This document shows positions 7,260 to 13,742 of a stretch of DNA of 27,520 bases, piece after piece (the stretch's first letter is position 1; each line of letters begins with the position of its first letter). The translations under genes and the position numbers were made by a program. Under the pieces are notes generated by a model, which made no database searches, was not told the origin of the DNA, and saw only the letters and a list, made by a program, of their open reading frames with translations. The stretch is from Candidatus Jorgensenbacteria bacterium GWA1_54_12 (GTDB taxonomy: Bacteria > Patescibacteriota > Minisyncoccia > UBA6257 > GWB1-50-10): contig MFKH01000017.1 of the NCBI GenBank assembly GCA_001779505.1, forward strand, positions 1-27,520, read 5' to 3'.

Positions 7260-7811
7260 TCACACAGTGGGGGTCAATTTCTCTAGCTTTAGTTTTCGTA
7301 ATATATTCAATGCGGTTTCTGCCCCGTTGATTGCTCGGTGGGGGTCGGGTTCGGGCTCGATGCCAAAGAATTCACAAACTGCCTTTAAGTTAAAATGTTC
7401 AAGACCGTCGCCGCCCATTGCCCACGCTAACGTTAAAATATCTAGACGATGATAGTCCATTAAATTAGGAGCTCCTGTCACACGAAAAGCATTCTTAATA
7501 AATGACCAGTCAAAACTGACATTAAAAGAGGTGAAAATCGCATTTGTGGTTTTTTCCGAAAACATCGGCATGACTTCAGAAAGCTCCTTTGCGTCTCGCC
7601 AGTCATGGTCGTTGTAACCATTCCTGCTAAGAGCTGCCGGGACCGCGTTTTCAATATGATACGGTTTTATGAGCCAGTTTCCCGAATCAATCACTTCAAA
7701 GTCTTTCTGCTGAACAACCAAAAGCCCGATTTCCAAAATCTCGTGTTTTAACTCGTCGTCCCCAGACGTTTCAATGTCTACTACTGCAAGTGGTCGTTCT
7801 CTGAAATCCAT
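7260..7811 (-). CDS. DEDDh-type 3'-5' exonuclease-like protein, altered active site
   Basis: The 183-residue product has the RNase T/DnaQ exonuclease fold pattern: Exo I with Asp12 and Glu14 in VVDIET, Exo II with Asp101 in FNVSFDWSF, and Exo III starting with His158 in PHRAINGAETA. The Exo III motif is H-x4-D in active DEDDh enzymes, and here the expected Asp is Gly163. Active members remove nucleotides from 3' ends of DNA or RNA. This protein may be impaired, or may use the Glu two residues on. The candidate promoter is at 7906-7911 beyond a 16-codon mini-ORF, which would give this gene a leader of about 85 bases. No Shine-Dalgarno sequence is seen at the ATG. Confidence 0.87.
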   Translation of the reverse strand: MDFRERPLAVVDIETSGDDELKHEILEIGLLVVQQKDFEVIDSGNWLIKPYHIENAVPAALSRNGYNDHDWRDAKELSEVMPMFSEKTTNAIFTSFNVSFDWSFIKNAFRVTGAPNLMDYHRLDILTLAWAMGGDGLEHFNLKAVCEFFGIEPEPDPHRAINGAETALNILRKLKLEKLTPTV

Positions 7812-7847
7812 TTGGTCACGTGGCTAACAAACTTTGAATCCGTACCT

Positions 7848-7898
7848 CTATTTCTGTTTCGCTTCAATGCCGTTCAGGTCGAATATCGCCGCTTTCAT
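7848..7898 (-). CDS. 16-codon leaderless mini-ORF, HAD-like N-terminus
   Basis: ATG at 7898 starts a 16-codon frame reading MKAAIFDLNGIEAKQK before TAG. The first ten residues copy the opening of HAD-superfamily hydrolases (the FDLNG form of motif I). Seven bases upstream is a TATACT -10 box, the same spacing as at other leaderless starts in this window. It is either the remains of a decayed HAD gene that kept its promoter or a leader peptide ahead of the exonuclease gene 37 bases downstream. Confidence 0.4.
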   Translation of the reverse strand: MKAAIFDLNGIEAKQK

Positions 7899-7905
7899 AT
7901 CAGAC

Positions 7906-7911
7906 AGTATA
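7906..7911 (-). promoter_or_regulatory. TATACT -10 box upstream of mini-ORF and exonuclease
   Basis: On the minus strand TATACT ends seven bases before the mini-ORF ATG. The -35 region is weak. It lies just beyond a terminator-like hairpin of the upstream helicase gene, a reasonable place for a new transcription unit. Confidence 0.5.
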
Positions 7912-7933
7912 ATGGTTTTTGGAGGTGAAAGAA

Positions 7934-7960
7934 GGAATGGGGGTCAAAATGTCCCCTTCC
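7934..7960 (-). terminator. Candidate terminator of the DEAD-box gene
   Basis: On the minus strand GGAAGGGG pairs with CCCC and TTCC around a loop of about 10 bases, with a one-base bulge, followed by TTCTTTC. It lies about 20 bases after the helicase stop codon. The U-run is imperfect. Confidence 0.45.
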
Positions 7961-7981
7961 CTTGAGACGGGGTTGTGCCGT

Positions 7982-9175
7982 TTATTCGATGAACGTCAAC
8001 GCCGTTCCCCGCTTATCCAGACGACCGGTGCGGCCGATGCGATGGATGTAGTCATCATACGTCGCCGGCGGGTCGTAGTTGATGACGTGGCTCACGCTGT
8101 CTATATCAAGTCCGCGCGCCGCGACATCAGTCGCGACCAGAACCTGAATACGACTTTCTTTGAACATGCCGAGCGCCCGCTTGCGCTGGGAATTATTTTT
8201 GTTTCCGTGTATGGAATCTGCCCTGAATCCCATGCAAATGAGCGCGCGCGAAATCTTCTCGACGCCGTATTTGGTCCGCCCAAAGACGAGTACCTTGTCG
8301 AACCCATCTTTCTTCAGCAGTTCGTCGAGCACATCCAGCTTCGTTCTGCCCAGACCGATTTTCACAATGTCCTGTTCCACATTTTTTGACGTATCGCGCG
8401 TCTTCACCGAAATTCTGATAGGGTCTTTTGTAAATTCTCTGATAAGCCCTTCTATCTCGTGTGAGATGGTCGCTGAGAAGAAAAGGGTGTGCCGGTTCTT
8501 CGGCATCTCGCCCAGTATCCGCCGCGTGTCGCCGATGAATCCCATGTCGAACATCCGGTCCGCTTCGTCGAGGACGACGGTATTGAACTTAGACAAATCA
8601 ATCATCTTCCTCCCCATCAGGTCTTTCAGCCGTCCCGGCGTGCCGACAATCAAATTGTATGAACGGCGAAGCTCCGACATCTGTCGGTTAATATTCATAC
8701 CTCCCACGCAACAAACGGAGAAAAGCTTCATCTCCCGCACGAACGATTTGAATTCGTCGTCTATCTGGAACGCAAGCTCGCGCGTTGGGGCGATGATGAG
8801 CACCCGCTCCCGCCGGTTGCGTAATATTTTGTCGATGAGCGGCAGGAGAAAGGCGGCTGTTTTGCCCGTACCGGTATCCGCGATACCAACGACATCGCGG
8901 CCGTCCATAATATACGGGATAACCTGGTCCTGTATCGGCGTGGGCACTTCATAGCCCTTTACTGCCACTGCTCCCACGAGCTGCTGGTCTATCTTAAAAT
9001 CGCAGAACCCGTGTTTCACTACATATGCCGCCTCTTCCCCCACGGCGACCGCTTTGTTCACGAATCGCGCGGGGTTGAGCGCCTTCTCCGTCCGGCGCGG
9101 GTGCTTCCCCGGCCGTGAACTGAACGAACGCGACGATTTTCCCTGGCGTCTCGTGGAATATCCTCTTCTATACAT
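7982..9175 (-). CDS. DEAD-box ATP-dependent RNA helicase (RhlE-like)
   Basis: The 397-residue protein carries the full DEAD-box motif set in order: Q motif VPTPIQ, Walker A ADTGTGKT, PTRELA, TPGR, DEAD in VLDEADRMFDMGF, SAT, the HGN and ATDVAARGLDI region, and HRIGRTGR. An N-terminal extension of about 35 residues is rich in Arg, Ser and Lys and could bind RNA. The C-terminus ends soon after motif VI, so no long accessory tail is present. It should unwind RNA duplexes in ribosome assembly or RNA decay. Transcription starts about 107 bases upstream from a near-perfect promoter. The leader contains a hairpin followed by a T-run, which suggests attenuation. No Shine-Dalgarno sequence precedes the ATG. 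Confidence 0.95.
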   Translation of the reverse strand: MYRRGYSTRRQGKSSRSFSSRPGKHPRRTEKALNPARFVNKAVAVGEEAAYVVKHGFCDFKIDQQLVGAVAVKGYEVPTPIQDQVIPYIMDGRDVVGIADTGTGKTAAFLLPLIDKILRNRRERVLIIAPTRELAFQIDDEFKSFVREMKLFSVCCVGGMNINRQMSELRRSYNLIVGTPGRLKDLMGRKMIDLSKFNTVVLDEADRMFDMGFIGDTRRILGEMPKNRHTLFFSATISHEIEGLIREFTKDPIRISVKTRDTSKNVEQDIVKIGLGRTKLDVLDELLKKDGFDKVLVFGRTKYGVEKISRALICMGFRADSIHGNKNNSQRKRALGMFKESRIQVLVATDVAARGLDIDSVSHVINYDPPATYDDYIHRIGRTGRLDKRGTALTFIE

Positions 9176-9213
9176 TTATTTTTTCAGCCCGTTGCAATCG
9201 GAATCCTTCAAAC

Positions 9214-9232
9214 AAAAAAGACCTGTCGGTCT
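9214..9232 (-). terminator. Terminator-like hairpin in the helicase leader
   Basis: On the minus strand AGACC, loop GACA, GGTCT is followed directly by a T-run (six T counting the stem's last base). It lies about 50 bases downstream of the predicted transcription start and about 40 bases before the ATG. The stem is only 5 bp, so partial termination is more likely than complete. A short leader RNA of about 65 bases would result. Confidence 0.55.
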
Positions 9233-9288
9233 CGTAAAGTTCTTGAGAAGTACTATGAGATTCAATCACTTCGGTACCTTGGTATGGA

Positions 9289-9317
9289 GTATATTACGAA
9301 ACAGGCGTTTTGTCAAT
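9289..9317 (-). promoter_or_regulatory. Consensus promoter of the DEAD-box gene
   Basis: TTGACA (9312-9317) and TATACT (9289-9294) are 17 bases apart on the minus strand, the best match to the sigma-70 consensus in the window. Unlike most promoters here it gives a long leader of about 107 bases. Confidence 0.85.
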
Positions 9318-9345
9318 AGAGATTGAAACTATTTAAGGAATCTGC

Positions 9346-9366
9346 CCGACCCCGTCTCGGTCGGGA
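9346..9366. repeat. CCCGAC/GTCGGG hairpin downstream of obg
   Basis: CCCGACC and GGTCGGG form a 7-bp perfect stem with a 7-base loop, starting about 9 bases after the obg stop codon. On the minus strand no T-run follows, so intrinsic termination of obg is uncertain. The arms share their core with the nested hairpins at 14463-14526. Confidence 0.55.
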
Positions 9367-9374
9367 ACTATTTT

Positions 9375-10346
9375 TCAGGACCGGTATTTTTCTTCCTTTA
9401 TCTTATTCAAGATATCTTTTACCTCCTTCAATCTTTCATCATCCAAGATTGAGATTGCGATAACGTTGGAATTCAATTTTTTCAGCGTAGCCAGCTTCTT
9501 TTTTATGGCCAATGGCGACGCAGAGTCGCTTTTGCTTAAAAACAGATACTCCGGCTTATCCAGGAGGGCTTTATTGTAATCGCCGAGTTCTTTTCTGATA
9601 ACCTTATAATCTTCCGCCGGAGTGTCTGATTCAGCGGAGATGAGATGAAAAATGATTCCTACCCGTTCGATATGGCGCAGAAATTTTATACCCAGTCCTT
9701 TTCCCCCGGACGAGCCCTCAATAAGTCCCGGGATGTCCGCGATGACAAGTTCGTAATAAACCCCAAGATTCGGCTCAAGAGTCGTGAAAGGATAATCCGC
9801 GACCCGGCTTTTTGCGCTCGTAAGCTCGTTTAGCAGACTCGACTTGCCGGCGTTCGGCAGTCCGACAAGTCCGATATCCGCGATGAGTTTTAGCTCCAGC
9901 CGTAATTTGAATTCTTCGCCGGGTAGCCCCTGTTGGAACTGCATAGGCGTCGTATTCTTTGAAGAGCGAAAAAGAAAATTGCCCTTGCCACCATTACCCC
10001 CTTTCGCAAGAAGCACGTGTTCGCCAATTTTAACGATTTCCACATTGTTTCTATCGGTAAGGTTTTGGATAACGGTACCAACGGGAACATTTATGATGAG
10101 GTCTTCCCCATCGTGACCGTCCCTGAATTGTTCTTTGGCGTTCATGCCGTGTTGTGCCCGCAACACCTTTTTATGGCGGAATTGTTGAAGCGCACTTAAG
10201 TCAGAAACACCATAGGCGTAGATGCTCCCACCTTTTCCGCCGCTTCCGCCAGTAGGCCCAAGCGACATAAGATTTTTATTGAACGCCACGGCGCCTTTCC
10301 CGCCATTTCCCGCGAAGACACTAATAGTAACTTCGTCAATAAACAT
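9375..10346 (-). CDS. obg: Obg/CgtA-family ribosome-assembly GTPase
   Basis: The 323-residue protein has the glycine-rich Obg fold over about residues 1-156 (for example NGGKGAVAFNKN and GPTGGSGGKGG), then a G domain with Walker A GLPNAGKSS, switch II DIPGLIEG, and a SKSD motif in place of the usual NKxD. The variable C-terminal OCT domain of many Obg proteins is absent, which is common. Obg binds the large ribosomal subunit late in assembly and is usually essential. A CATAAT box ends six bases before the ATG, so the start appears leaderless. The next minus-strand gene, the helicase, has its own promoter. Confidence 0.96.
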   Translation of the reverse strand: MFIDEVTISVFAGNGGKGAVAFNKNLMSLGPTGGSGGKGGSIYAYGVSDLSALQQFRHKKVLRAQHGMNAKEQFRDGHDGEDLIINVPVGTVIQNLTDRNNVEIVKIGEHVLLAKGGNGGKGNFLFRSSKNTTPMQFQQGLPGEEFKLRLELKLIADIGLVGLPNAGKSSLLNELTSAKSRVADYPFTTLEPNLGVYYELVIADIPGLIEGSSGGKGLGIKFLRHIERVGIIFHLISAESDTPAEDYKVIRKELGDYNKALLDKPEYLFLSKSDSASPLAIKKKLATLKKLNSNVIAISILDDERLKEVKDILNKIKEEKYRS

Positions 10347-10352
10347 ACAAAT

Positions 10353-10358
10353 ATTATG
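10353..10358 (-). promoter_or_regulatory. Candidate obg -10 box, leaderless type
   Basis: CATAAT ends six bases before the obg ATG on the minus strand. The -35 region is weak (TTCTAA at 17 bases). The call rests mainly on the spacing shared with other genes here. Confidence 0.45.
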
Positions 10359-10408
10359 CCGACTCGTTCCCTGATTTAGAATCGCCAGACATTAGTTAGT
10401 CAGTGATT

Positions 10409-10747
10409 TCATTTCTCTAAAGTCCCGAAGTCGAGAGCCACACACGGCTCATCCCCCACTACCCACGCATCATGTTTTGGTCCTATTTCAAATGCATCTC
10501 CCGGGCCAACAGACATCTCTTTTCCATTTGTCCCTTTTATGACCATTTGACCTGAAATAATATAACCGATATGAGCCTCGGAATCTTTGCCTGTTTGTTT
10601 GCCTACATGCTCAGACCATTTCCATCCAGACAGATAGGTTCCCCGACCAATAAAGACTGATTCCAATATTACGGCGGTTCGTTCACTGCCATCCAGGAAC
10701 GTCCACGACTTTTCATTACTGTTTAAATTTTTTATTGTAATTGCCAT
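10409..10747 (-). CDS. Small cupin-domain protein
   Basis: This 112-residue protein is a single cupin beta-barrel. Motif-like regions are SEHVGKQTGKDSEAHIGYI, followed by a glycine at the turn in IISGQMVIKG, and the second motif region around VGPGDAFEIGPKHDAWVV. His and Glu residues are placed to bind a metal, although the first motif is not canonical. Function in small cupins ranges from sugar isomerases to sensors and cannot be assigned here. It lies between the tRNA-Gln gene upstream and obg downstream. Its own promoter is not clear: the A/T-rich stretch before the ATG has several poor -10 candidates. Confidence 0.85.
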   Translation of the reverse strand: MAITIKNLNSNEKSWTFLDGSERTAVILESVFIGRGTYLSGWKWSEHVGKQTGKDSEAHIGYIISGQMVIKGTNGKEMSVGPGDAFEIGPKHDAWVVGDEPCVALDFGTLEK

Positions 10748-10801
10748 AGAAATTTACTTATTTTTAATGTAACTCCGCTTTACTCCGTTCTGTGGAGCGA
10801 T

Positions 10802-10835
10802 GAACTTGTAGCTTCGCTCCGCTTCAGACAAGTTC
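10802..10835. repeat. Inverted repeat downstream of tRNA-Gln
   Basis: GAACTTGT and ACAAGTTC form a perfect 8-bp inverted repeat around an 18-base loop, which itself contains GAAGC/GCTTC-like sequence. It begins 7 bases after the tRNA 3' end. It may help end or process the tRNA transcript, but no T-run follows. Confidence 0.5.
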
Positions 10836-10841
10836 TATCGG

Positions 10842-10915
10842 CTGCCGGGCCAGGACTCGAACCTGGAGTTTCCGCGTTCAGAGCGCGGCGTCTTTACCAA
10901 TTTGACCACCCGGCA
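10842..10915 (-). tRNA. tRNA-Gln (anticodon CUG)
   Basis: A complete cloverleaf reads on the minus strand. The 7-bp acceptor stem TGCCGGG/CCCGGCA has the U1-A72 pair typical of bacterial tRNA-Gln. The anticodon stem CCGCG/CGCGG has loop CTCTGAA (anticodon CTG), the T stem is CCAGG/CCTGG with loop TTCGAGT, and the discriminator is G. CCA is not encoded and must be added by a nucleotidyltransferase. The tRNA decodes CAG. Confidence 0.95.
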
Positions 10916-10925
10916 ATACGGTTCC

Positions 10926-10955
10926 ACTATATCAGTATTCGCGGAATTTTATCAA
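10926..10955 (-). promoter_or_regulatory. tRNA-Gln promoter within the endonuclease 3' end
   Basis: TTGATA (10950-10955) and TATAGT (10926-10931) are 18 bases apart, and the -10 is extended by TGa. Transcription would start within a few bases of the mature tRNA 5' end. The promoter overlaps the last codons and stop of the LAGLIDADG gene. Confidence 0.7.
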
Positions 10956-11678
10956 CTTCTTACAAGCGAAAACCTCGTTCTTCCTTGAAAGTTGCATCTT
11001 GTACCAACTATAGTGCGGATGAAATCCTAATCTTTTAAGACGTTTTTCTACTGCATTGAGAAGTGATTTGTTTCTATTCGTGAATATAAATTTATAGGTA
11101 CAGGTGGGAAGATGGATGTTGAACGACCCCTCTGCCTCGTAAAGTCCTCTGAGAAATCGTATGACGTACTCTCTTTTTCTGTCTATCCATGACGGCACGA
11201 TGATTGATTTTTTGCCCCTGTTTCCTGTGGGTATACCGAGTCGTTTGCTTATGTACTTCTCGTAGATTCTTATGTGGATGCATTGAGATTTCTTGCTCTT
11301 ATACAACGCTGGTCCTTTCCCAAATACACGCTTCACAAGTGAGCGGTATCTTCTGATAAATCCTTTATTCTCTGAATTTGAGGCTATGTCTAATCCTTCT
11401 GTTCTCTGGAATTCGTGGATGCTTCCATCGCCCCAGATGACACCTATCAATTCCGCAAGGTCACCGTTTTTGACCAGTGAAGTATAGGGCGGTTTATGTT
11501 TTCTGCGCCACTTAGCAAAATTATCTATCCCCTTTCTTTTGAACGTATCTGATATTTTTGCAACACTCGGATGAGTATCCTTTGTAAACCCCGCACACCA
11601 TGGTGGAGGACGTTTCTTCAGGCTTTCTTTCCACTTCTTAAAGCGTGGGTCTGTTTTTGGAAGCAACTGTAGTAACAT
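10932..11678 (-). CDS. Free-standing LAGLIDADG homing endonuclease
   Basis: The 248-residue protein has two LAGLIDADG-type helices, LAELIGVIWGDG (about residues 74-85) and FLRGLYEAEGSF (about 175-186), about 100 residues apart as in monomeric two-domain enzymes. Both end in the acidic residue that forms the active site. An N-terminal basic segment of about 70 residues (THPSVAKIS, KWRRKHK) may be an added DNA-binding part. The ATG at 11678 is preferred over a GTG two codons upstream because an extended -10 ends nine bases before it. No intron or intein surrounds it. Its stop codon is 16 bases from tRNA-Gln on the same strand, and it carries that tRNA's promoter. Confidence 0.88.
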   Translation of the reverse strand: MLLQLLPKTDPRFKKWKESLKKRPPPWCAGFTKDTHPSVAKISDTFKRKGIDNFAKWRRKHKPPYTSLVKNGDLAELIGVIWGDGSIHEFQRTEGLDIASNSENKGFIRRYRSLVKRVFGKGPALYKSKKSQCIHIRIYEKYISKRLGIPTGNRGKKSIIVPSWIDRKREYVIRFLRGLYEAEGSFNIHLPTCTYKFIFTNRNKSLLNAVEKRLKRLGFHPHYSWYKMQLSRKNEVFACKKLIKFREY

Positions 11679-11687
11679 TCTCACCTT

Positions 11688-11696
11688 ATTATACCA
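11688..11696 (-). promoter_or_regulatory. Extended -10 promoter of the LAGLIDADG gene
   Basis: TGGTATAAT on the minus strand ends nine bases before the ATG at 11678, predicting a 2-3 base leader. It is mirrored by an identical extended -10 on the plus strand at 11735-11743, so the two form a 9-bp inverted repeat. Confidence 0.7.
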
Positions 11697-11734
11697 TTAG
11701 GCGACAGCCATGGTATTTCACCACAATCTTTGTA

Positions 11735-11743
11735 TGGTATAAT
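11735..11743 (+). promoter_or_regulatory. Extended -10 promoter of the ATP-cone gene
   Basis: TGGTATAAT on the plus strand lies 52 bases before the ATG at 11796, giving a leader of about 46 bases. This is longer than for most genes here, and the leader has no Shine-Dalgarno sequence near the start. Confidence 0.6.
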
Positions 11744-11795
11744 GCGCGTATACCGAAAAAGGGCGACGGATTTGTAACATTAACTCATTACATAT

Positions 11796-12071
11796 ATGGC
11801 ACGCACGGTTATAAAGCACGACGGCACGAAGGAGCCGTTTGACGCGGATAAGGTTAAGAAATCGGTTCAGATGGCGGCGGAAGATGCTGGCTTGGAGCCC
11901 GACCGCGTTCAGGATGCGGTGATGCGCGCATCACAGGCGGCGCTGGAACTCGCCGCAGGCGTCGAAGAGATTGCGACAAGCGAGTTGCGCGACAAGATTC
12001 TGGAAGTGCTTGATAATATAGAGCCCACGGCCGGCGACTCCTGGCGCCGATACGAGGAGACGAATAAGTAA
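11796..12071 (+). CDS. Stand-alone ATP-cone domain protein
   Basis: The 91-residue protein consists of one ATP-cone domain, from VIKHDGTKEPFDADKVKKSV to the C-terminal tail. This domain normally sits at the N-terminus of ribonucleotide reductases or in the repressor NrdR, where it binds ATP/dATP and controls activity. Neither partner is fused to it here, and no zinc ribbon is present. A role as a free nucleotide-sensing subunit is inferred. Its promoter faces away from the LAGLIDADG gene, and a strong bidirectional terminator follows 10 bases after the stop codon, so it is a single-gene unit. Confidence 0.88.
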   Translation: MARTVIKHDGTKEPFDADKVKKSVQMAAEDAGLEPDRVQDAVMRASQAALELAAGVEEIATSELRDKILEVLDNIEPTAGDSWRRYEETNK

Positions 12072-12081
12072 GATAAGCGAT

Positions 12082-12111
12082 AAAAAGAGGCGCCTCTCGG
12101 CGCCTCTTTTT
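12082..12111. terminator. Bidirectional intrinsic terminator
   Basis: A 13-bp perfect stem (outer A/T pairs, core AGAGGCGCC/GGCGCCTCT) with loop TCTC is flanked by A-run and T-run, so it works as a rho-independent terminator on both strands. It ends the ATP-cone gene and also abuts the ftsX stop codon on the other strand. Confidence 0.93.
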
Positions 12112-13016
12112 TATACCTTTAAATACCGCCTGATGGCGATAATGCTTGACGTGATGCCTAAGACAACGCCGGCACTGAACTGGTAGAAGAAAAGGCGTAG
12201 GGCGCTCCCGGCAACGTATGCGCCGAGATTGAATGACGGGACAAACGTGGCAAGCTGGGGCGAGACGGCGTTTGCAATCGGCATGAAGATGGCGAAACCT
12301 ACGATTGCGGCAATCGTGCCATAAATAATCCCCTCCACCATGTAGGGACCTCGAATAAACTGGTTTGATGCGCCGACAACGCGCATAATGCCGATTTGGT
12401 CTTTGTTTGAAAAAATCGCCAAGCTAATCGTGTTGAATGTCACCATGATGGCAAGGAATATAAGGAAGAGCGTGAAAATGAGAACGCCCGCATTCATGCC
12501 GTTCACCAGCTTCTCCAAGCGAGTAATGACAAGCTCGTTCTGTGCGTAAGATACTTCTTCAACAACGTCCACAAGCGCGGCGGAATTCAGATATGCGGCG
12601 ATGGAACCGTACTCGCTCAAATCAGTCGCCTTGATGTTCAGGGATGCAAGGAGCGGGTTCGTTTCCAGCTCATTCAAAGTTTGCGTAATTACTTCGTCGT
12701 CTCCGTGGCGTTCCTTGAAGGCGGTGAGCGCTTCATCGCGGGAAACATATTCAATCTCTTTCACCTCTTCAAAATCCTCCATCGTCTTCTTCATGTTCAA
12801 AATGTTGTCCTCGCCGACGTTGCTCTTGAAGTAGACGCTGATATCCACCTTGTCTTTGATTTCCGCAACGGCACTCCCCGCAAACACGTTGAAGAGGATA
12901 ATCCCTTGAAACACGATGAGCGCGAGAGTCATGACCCCAATCGTCGTCGCCGAAAGCCAGGCGTTCCGTTTAAAGCTCTGAAACCCGTATTTTATGATGC
13001 GCCAGAAAGTAATCAT
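12111..13016 (-). CDS. ftsX: Cell-division protein FtsX (ABC permease-like)
   Basis: The 301-residue membrane protein has the FtsX plan. A cytoplasmic start (RIIKYGFQSFKRN) precedes a first helix at about 22-46, then an extracellular domain of about 120 residues (VDISVYFK onward). Three more helices lie at about 175-197, 222-248 and 268-292. The segment IGIMRVVGASNQFIRGPY is the usual coupling region to FtsE. With FtsE it activates cell-wall hydrolases at the division septum. The start codon overlaps the ftsE stop by four bases (ATGA), and the gene ends against the shared terminator. Confidence 0.95.
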   Translation of the reverse strand: MITFWRIIKYGFQSFKRNAWLSATTIGVMTLALIVFQGIILFNVFAGSAVAEIKDKVDISVYFKSNVGEDNILNMKKTMEDFEEVKEIEYVSRDEALTAFKERHGDDEVITQTLNELETNPLLASLNIKATDLSEYGSIAAYLNSAALVDVVEEVSYAQNELVITRLEKLVNGMNAGVLIFTLFLIFLAIMVTFNTISLAIFSNKDQIGIMRVVGASNQFIRGPYMVEGIIYGTIAAIVGFAIFMPIANAVSPQLATFVPSFNLGAYVAGSALRLFFYQFSAGVVLGITSSIIAIRRYLKV

Positions 13017-13702
13017 ACGGTAAATTTGCCGTGTGCCTCGTCGCTTACCAAGAGTCCATTTTCAAGCGTGATGACGCGCTCGTCAAGAGAGTCAATGATT
13101 TCCTTGTCGTGGGTCGCGAGGAGCACGGTGCTTCCCAGTTCGTTAATTTTGTTCAAAAGCCTGATAACTTCCCACTTATTCAGAGGGTCAAGGTTGCCGG
13201 TCGGCTCGTCAGCGATAATCACATCGGGGCGGTTAATCATGGCGCGCGCAATCGCGACGCGCTGTTTCTCTCCCCCTGAAAGCTCCGCGGGAAACTTGTG
13301 CATTTTGTCTTTCAACCCCACAAGGTCCAAAACCTGCGGGACAATGTCATCAATCTCGTGCTGGGGATACCCTTCTGCCTCAAGTACAAATGCCACGTTC
13401 TCAAGCGCGGACTTCTTTTCCAGAAGGCGAAAGTCCTGGAATATGACGCCGATGTGGCGGCGAAACGCCGGCAGTTCGCGGTGCTTTAATTTATTCACTT
13501 CATACGACCCGAAAAAAATCTGCCCCTTGGTCGGTTTCTCTTCTCCAACCAGGAGCTTGATAATCGTTGACTTGCCGGCGCCCGAGCGGCCGACGATAGA
13601 CACGAATTCATTCGGCTGTATCTTGAACGTTATCTTATCCAGCGCCACGGACTCGCGCCCGCTCTGCCGATATTCCTTACTGACGTTCTTGAACGTTATC
13701 AT
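13013..13702 (-). CDS. ftsE: Cell-division ATP-binding protein FtsE
   Basis: The 229-residue ATPase has Walker A GRSGAGKST (residues 38-46), Q-loop IFQDFRLL, signature LSGGEKQRV, Walker B VIIADEPTGNLD and the H-loop in LATHDKE. It drives conformational change in FtsX to control peptidoglycan hydrolysis in division. A promoter whose -35 lies in the last codons of prfB gives ftsEX its own transcript, with about 4-5 bases of leader before the ATG. A gap of 26 bases separates it from prfB, so prfB-ftsE-ftsX may also be read as one unit. Confidence 0.96.
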   Translation of the reverse strand: MITFKNVSKEYRQSGRESVALDKITFKIQPNEFVSIVGRSGAGKSTIIKLLVGEEKPTKGQIFFGSYEVNKLKHRELPAFRRHIGVIFQDFRLLEKKSALENVAFVLEAEGYPQHEIDDIVPQVLDLVGLKDKMHKFPAELSGGEKQRVAIARAMINRPDVIIADEPTGNLDPLNKWEVIRLLNKINELGSTVLLATHDKEIIDSLDERVITLENGLLVSDEAHGKFTV

Positions 13703-13713
13703 CTGTAATGATT

Positions 13714-13742
13714 ATTGTAACCTAACTTTTACTTCTTCTCAA
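13714..13742 (-). promoter_or_regulatory. ftsEX promoter inside the prfB 3' end
   Basis: TTGAGA (13737-13742) and TACAAT (13714-13719) are 17 bases apart on the minus strand. The -35 is in the last codons of prfB. Eleven bases separate the -10 from the ftsE ATG. Confidence 0.65.

Noticed and set aside
7919..8389. Plus-strand frame after a GGAGG sequence near 7921
   Set aside because: It runs antisense to the helicase C-terminus and has no family pattern; the GGAGG is in the helicase terminator region.
12061..12120. Separate terminators for the ATP-cone gene and ftsX
   Set aside because: A single symmetric hairpin with A- and T-runs on both sides explains both ends.
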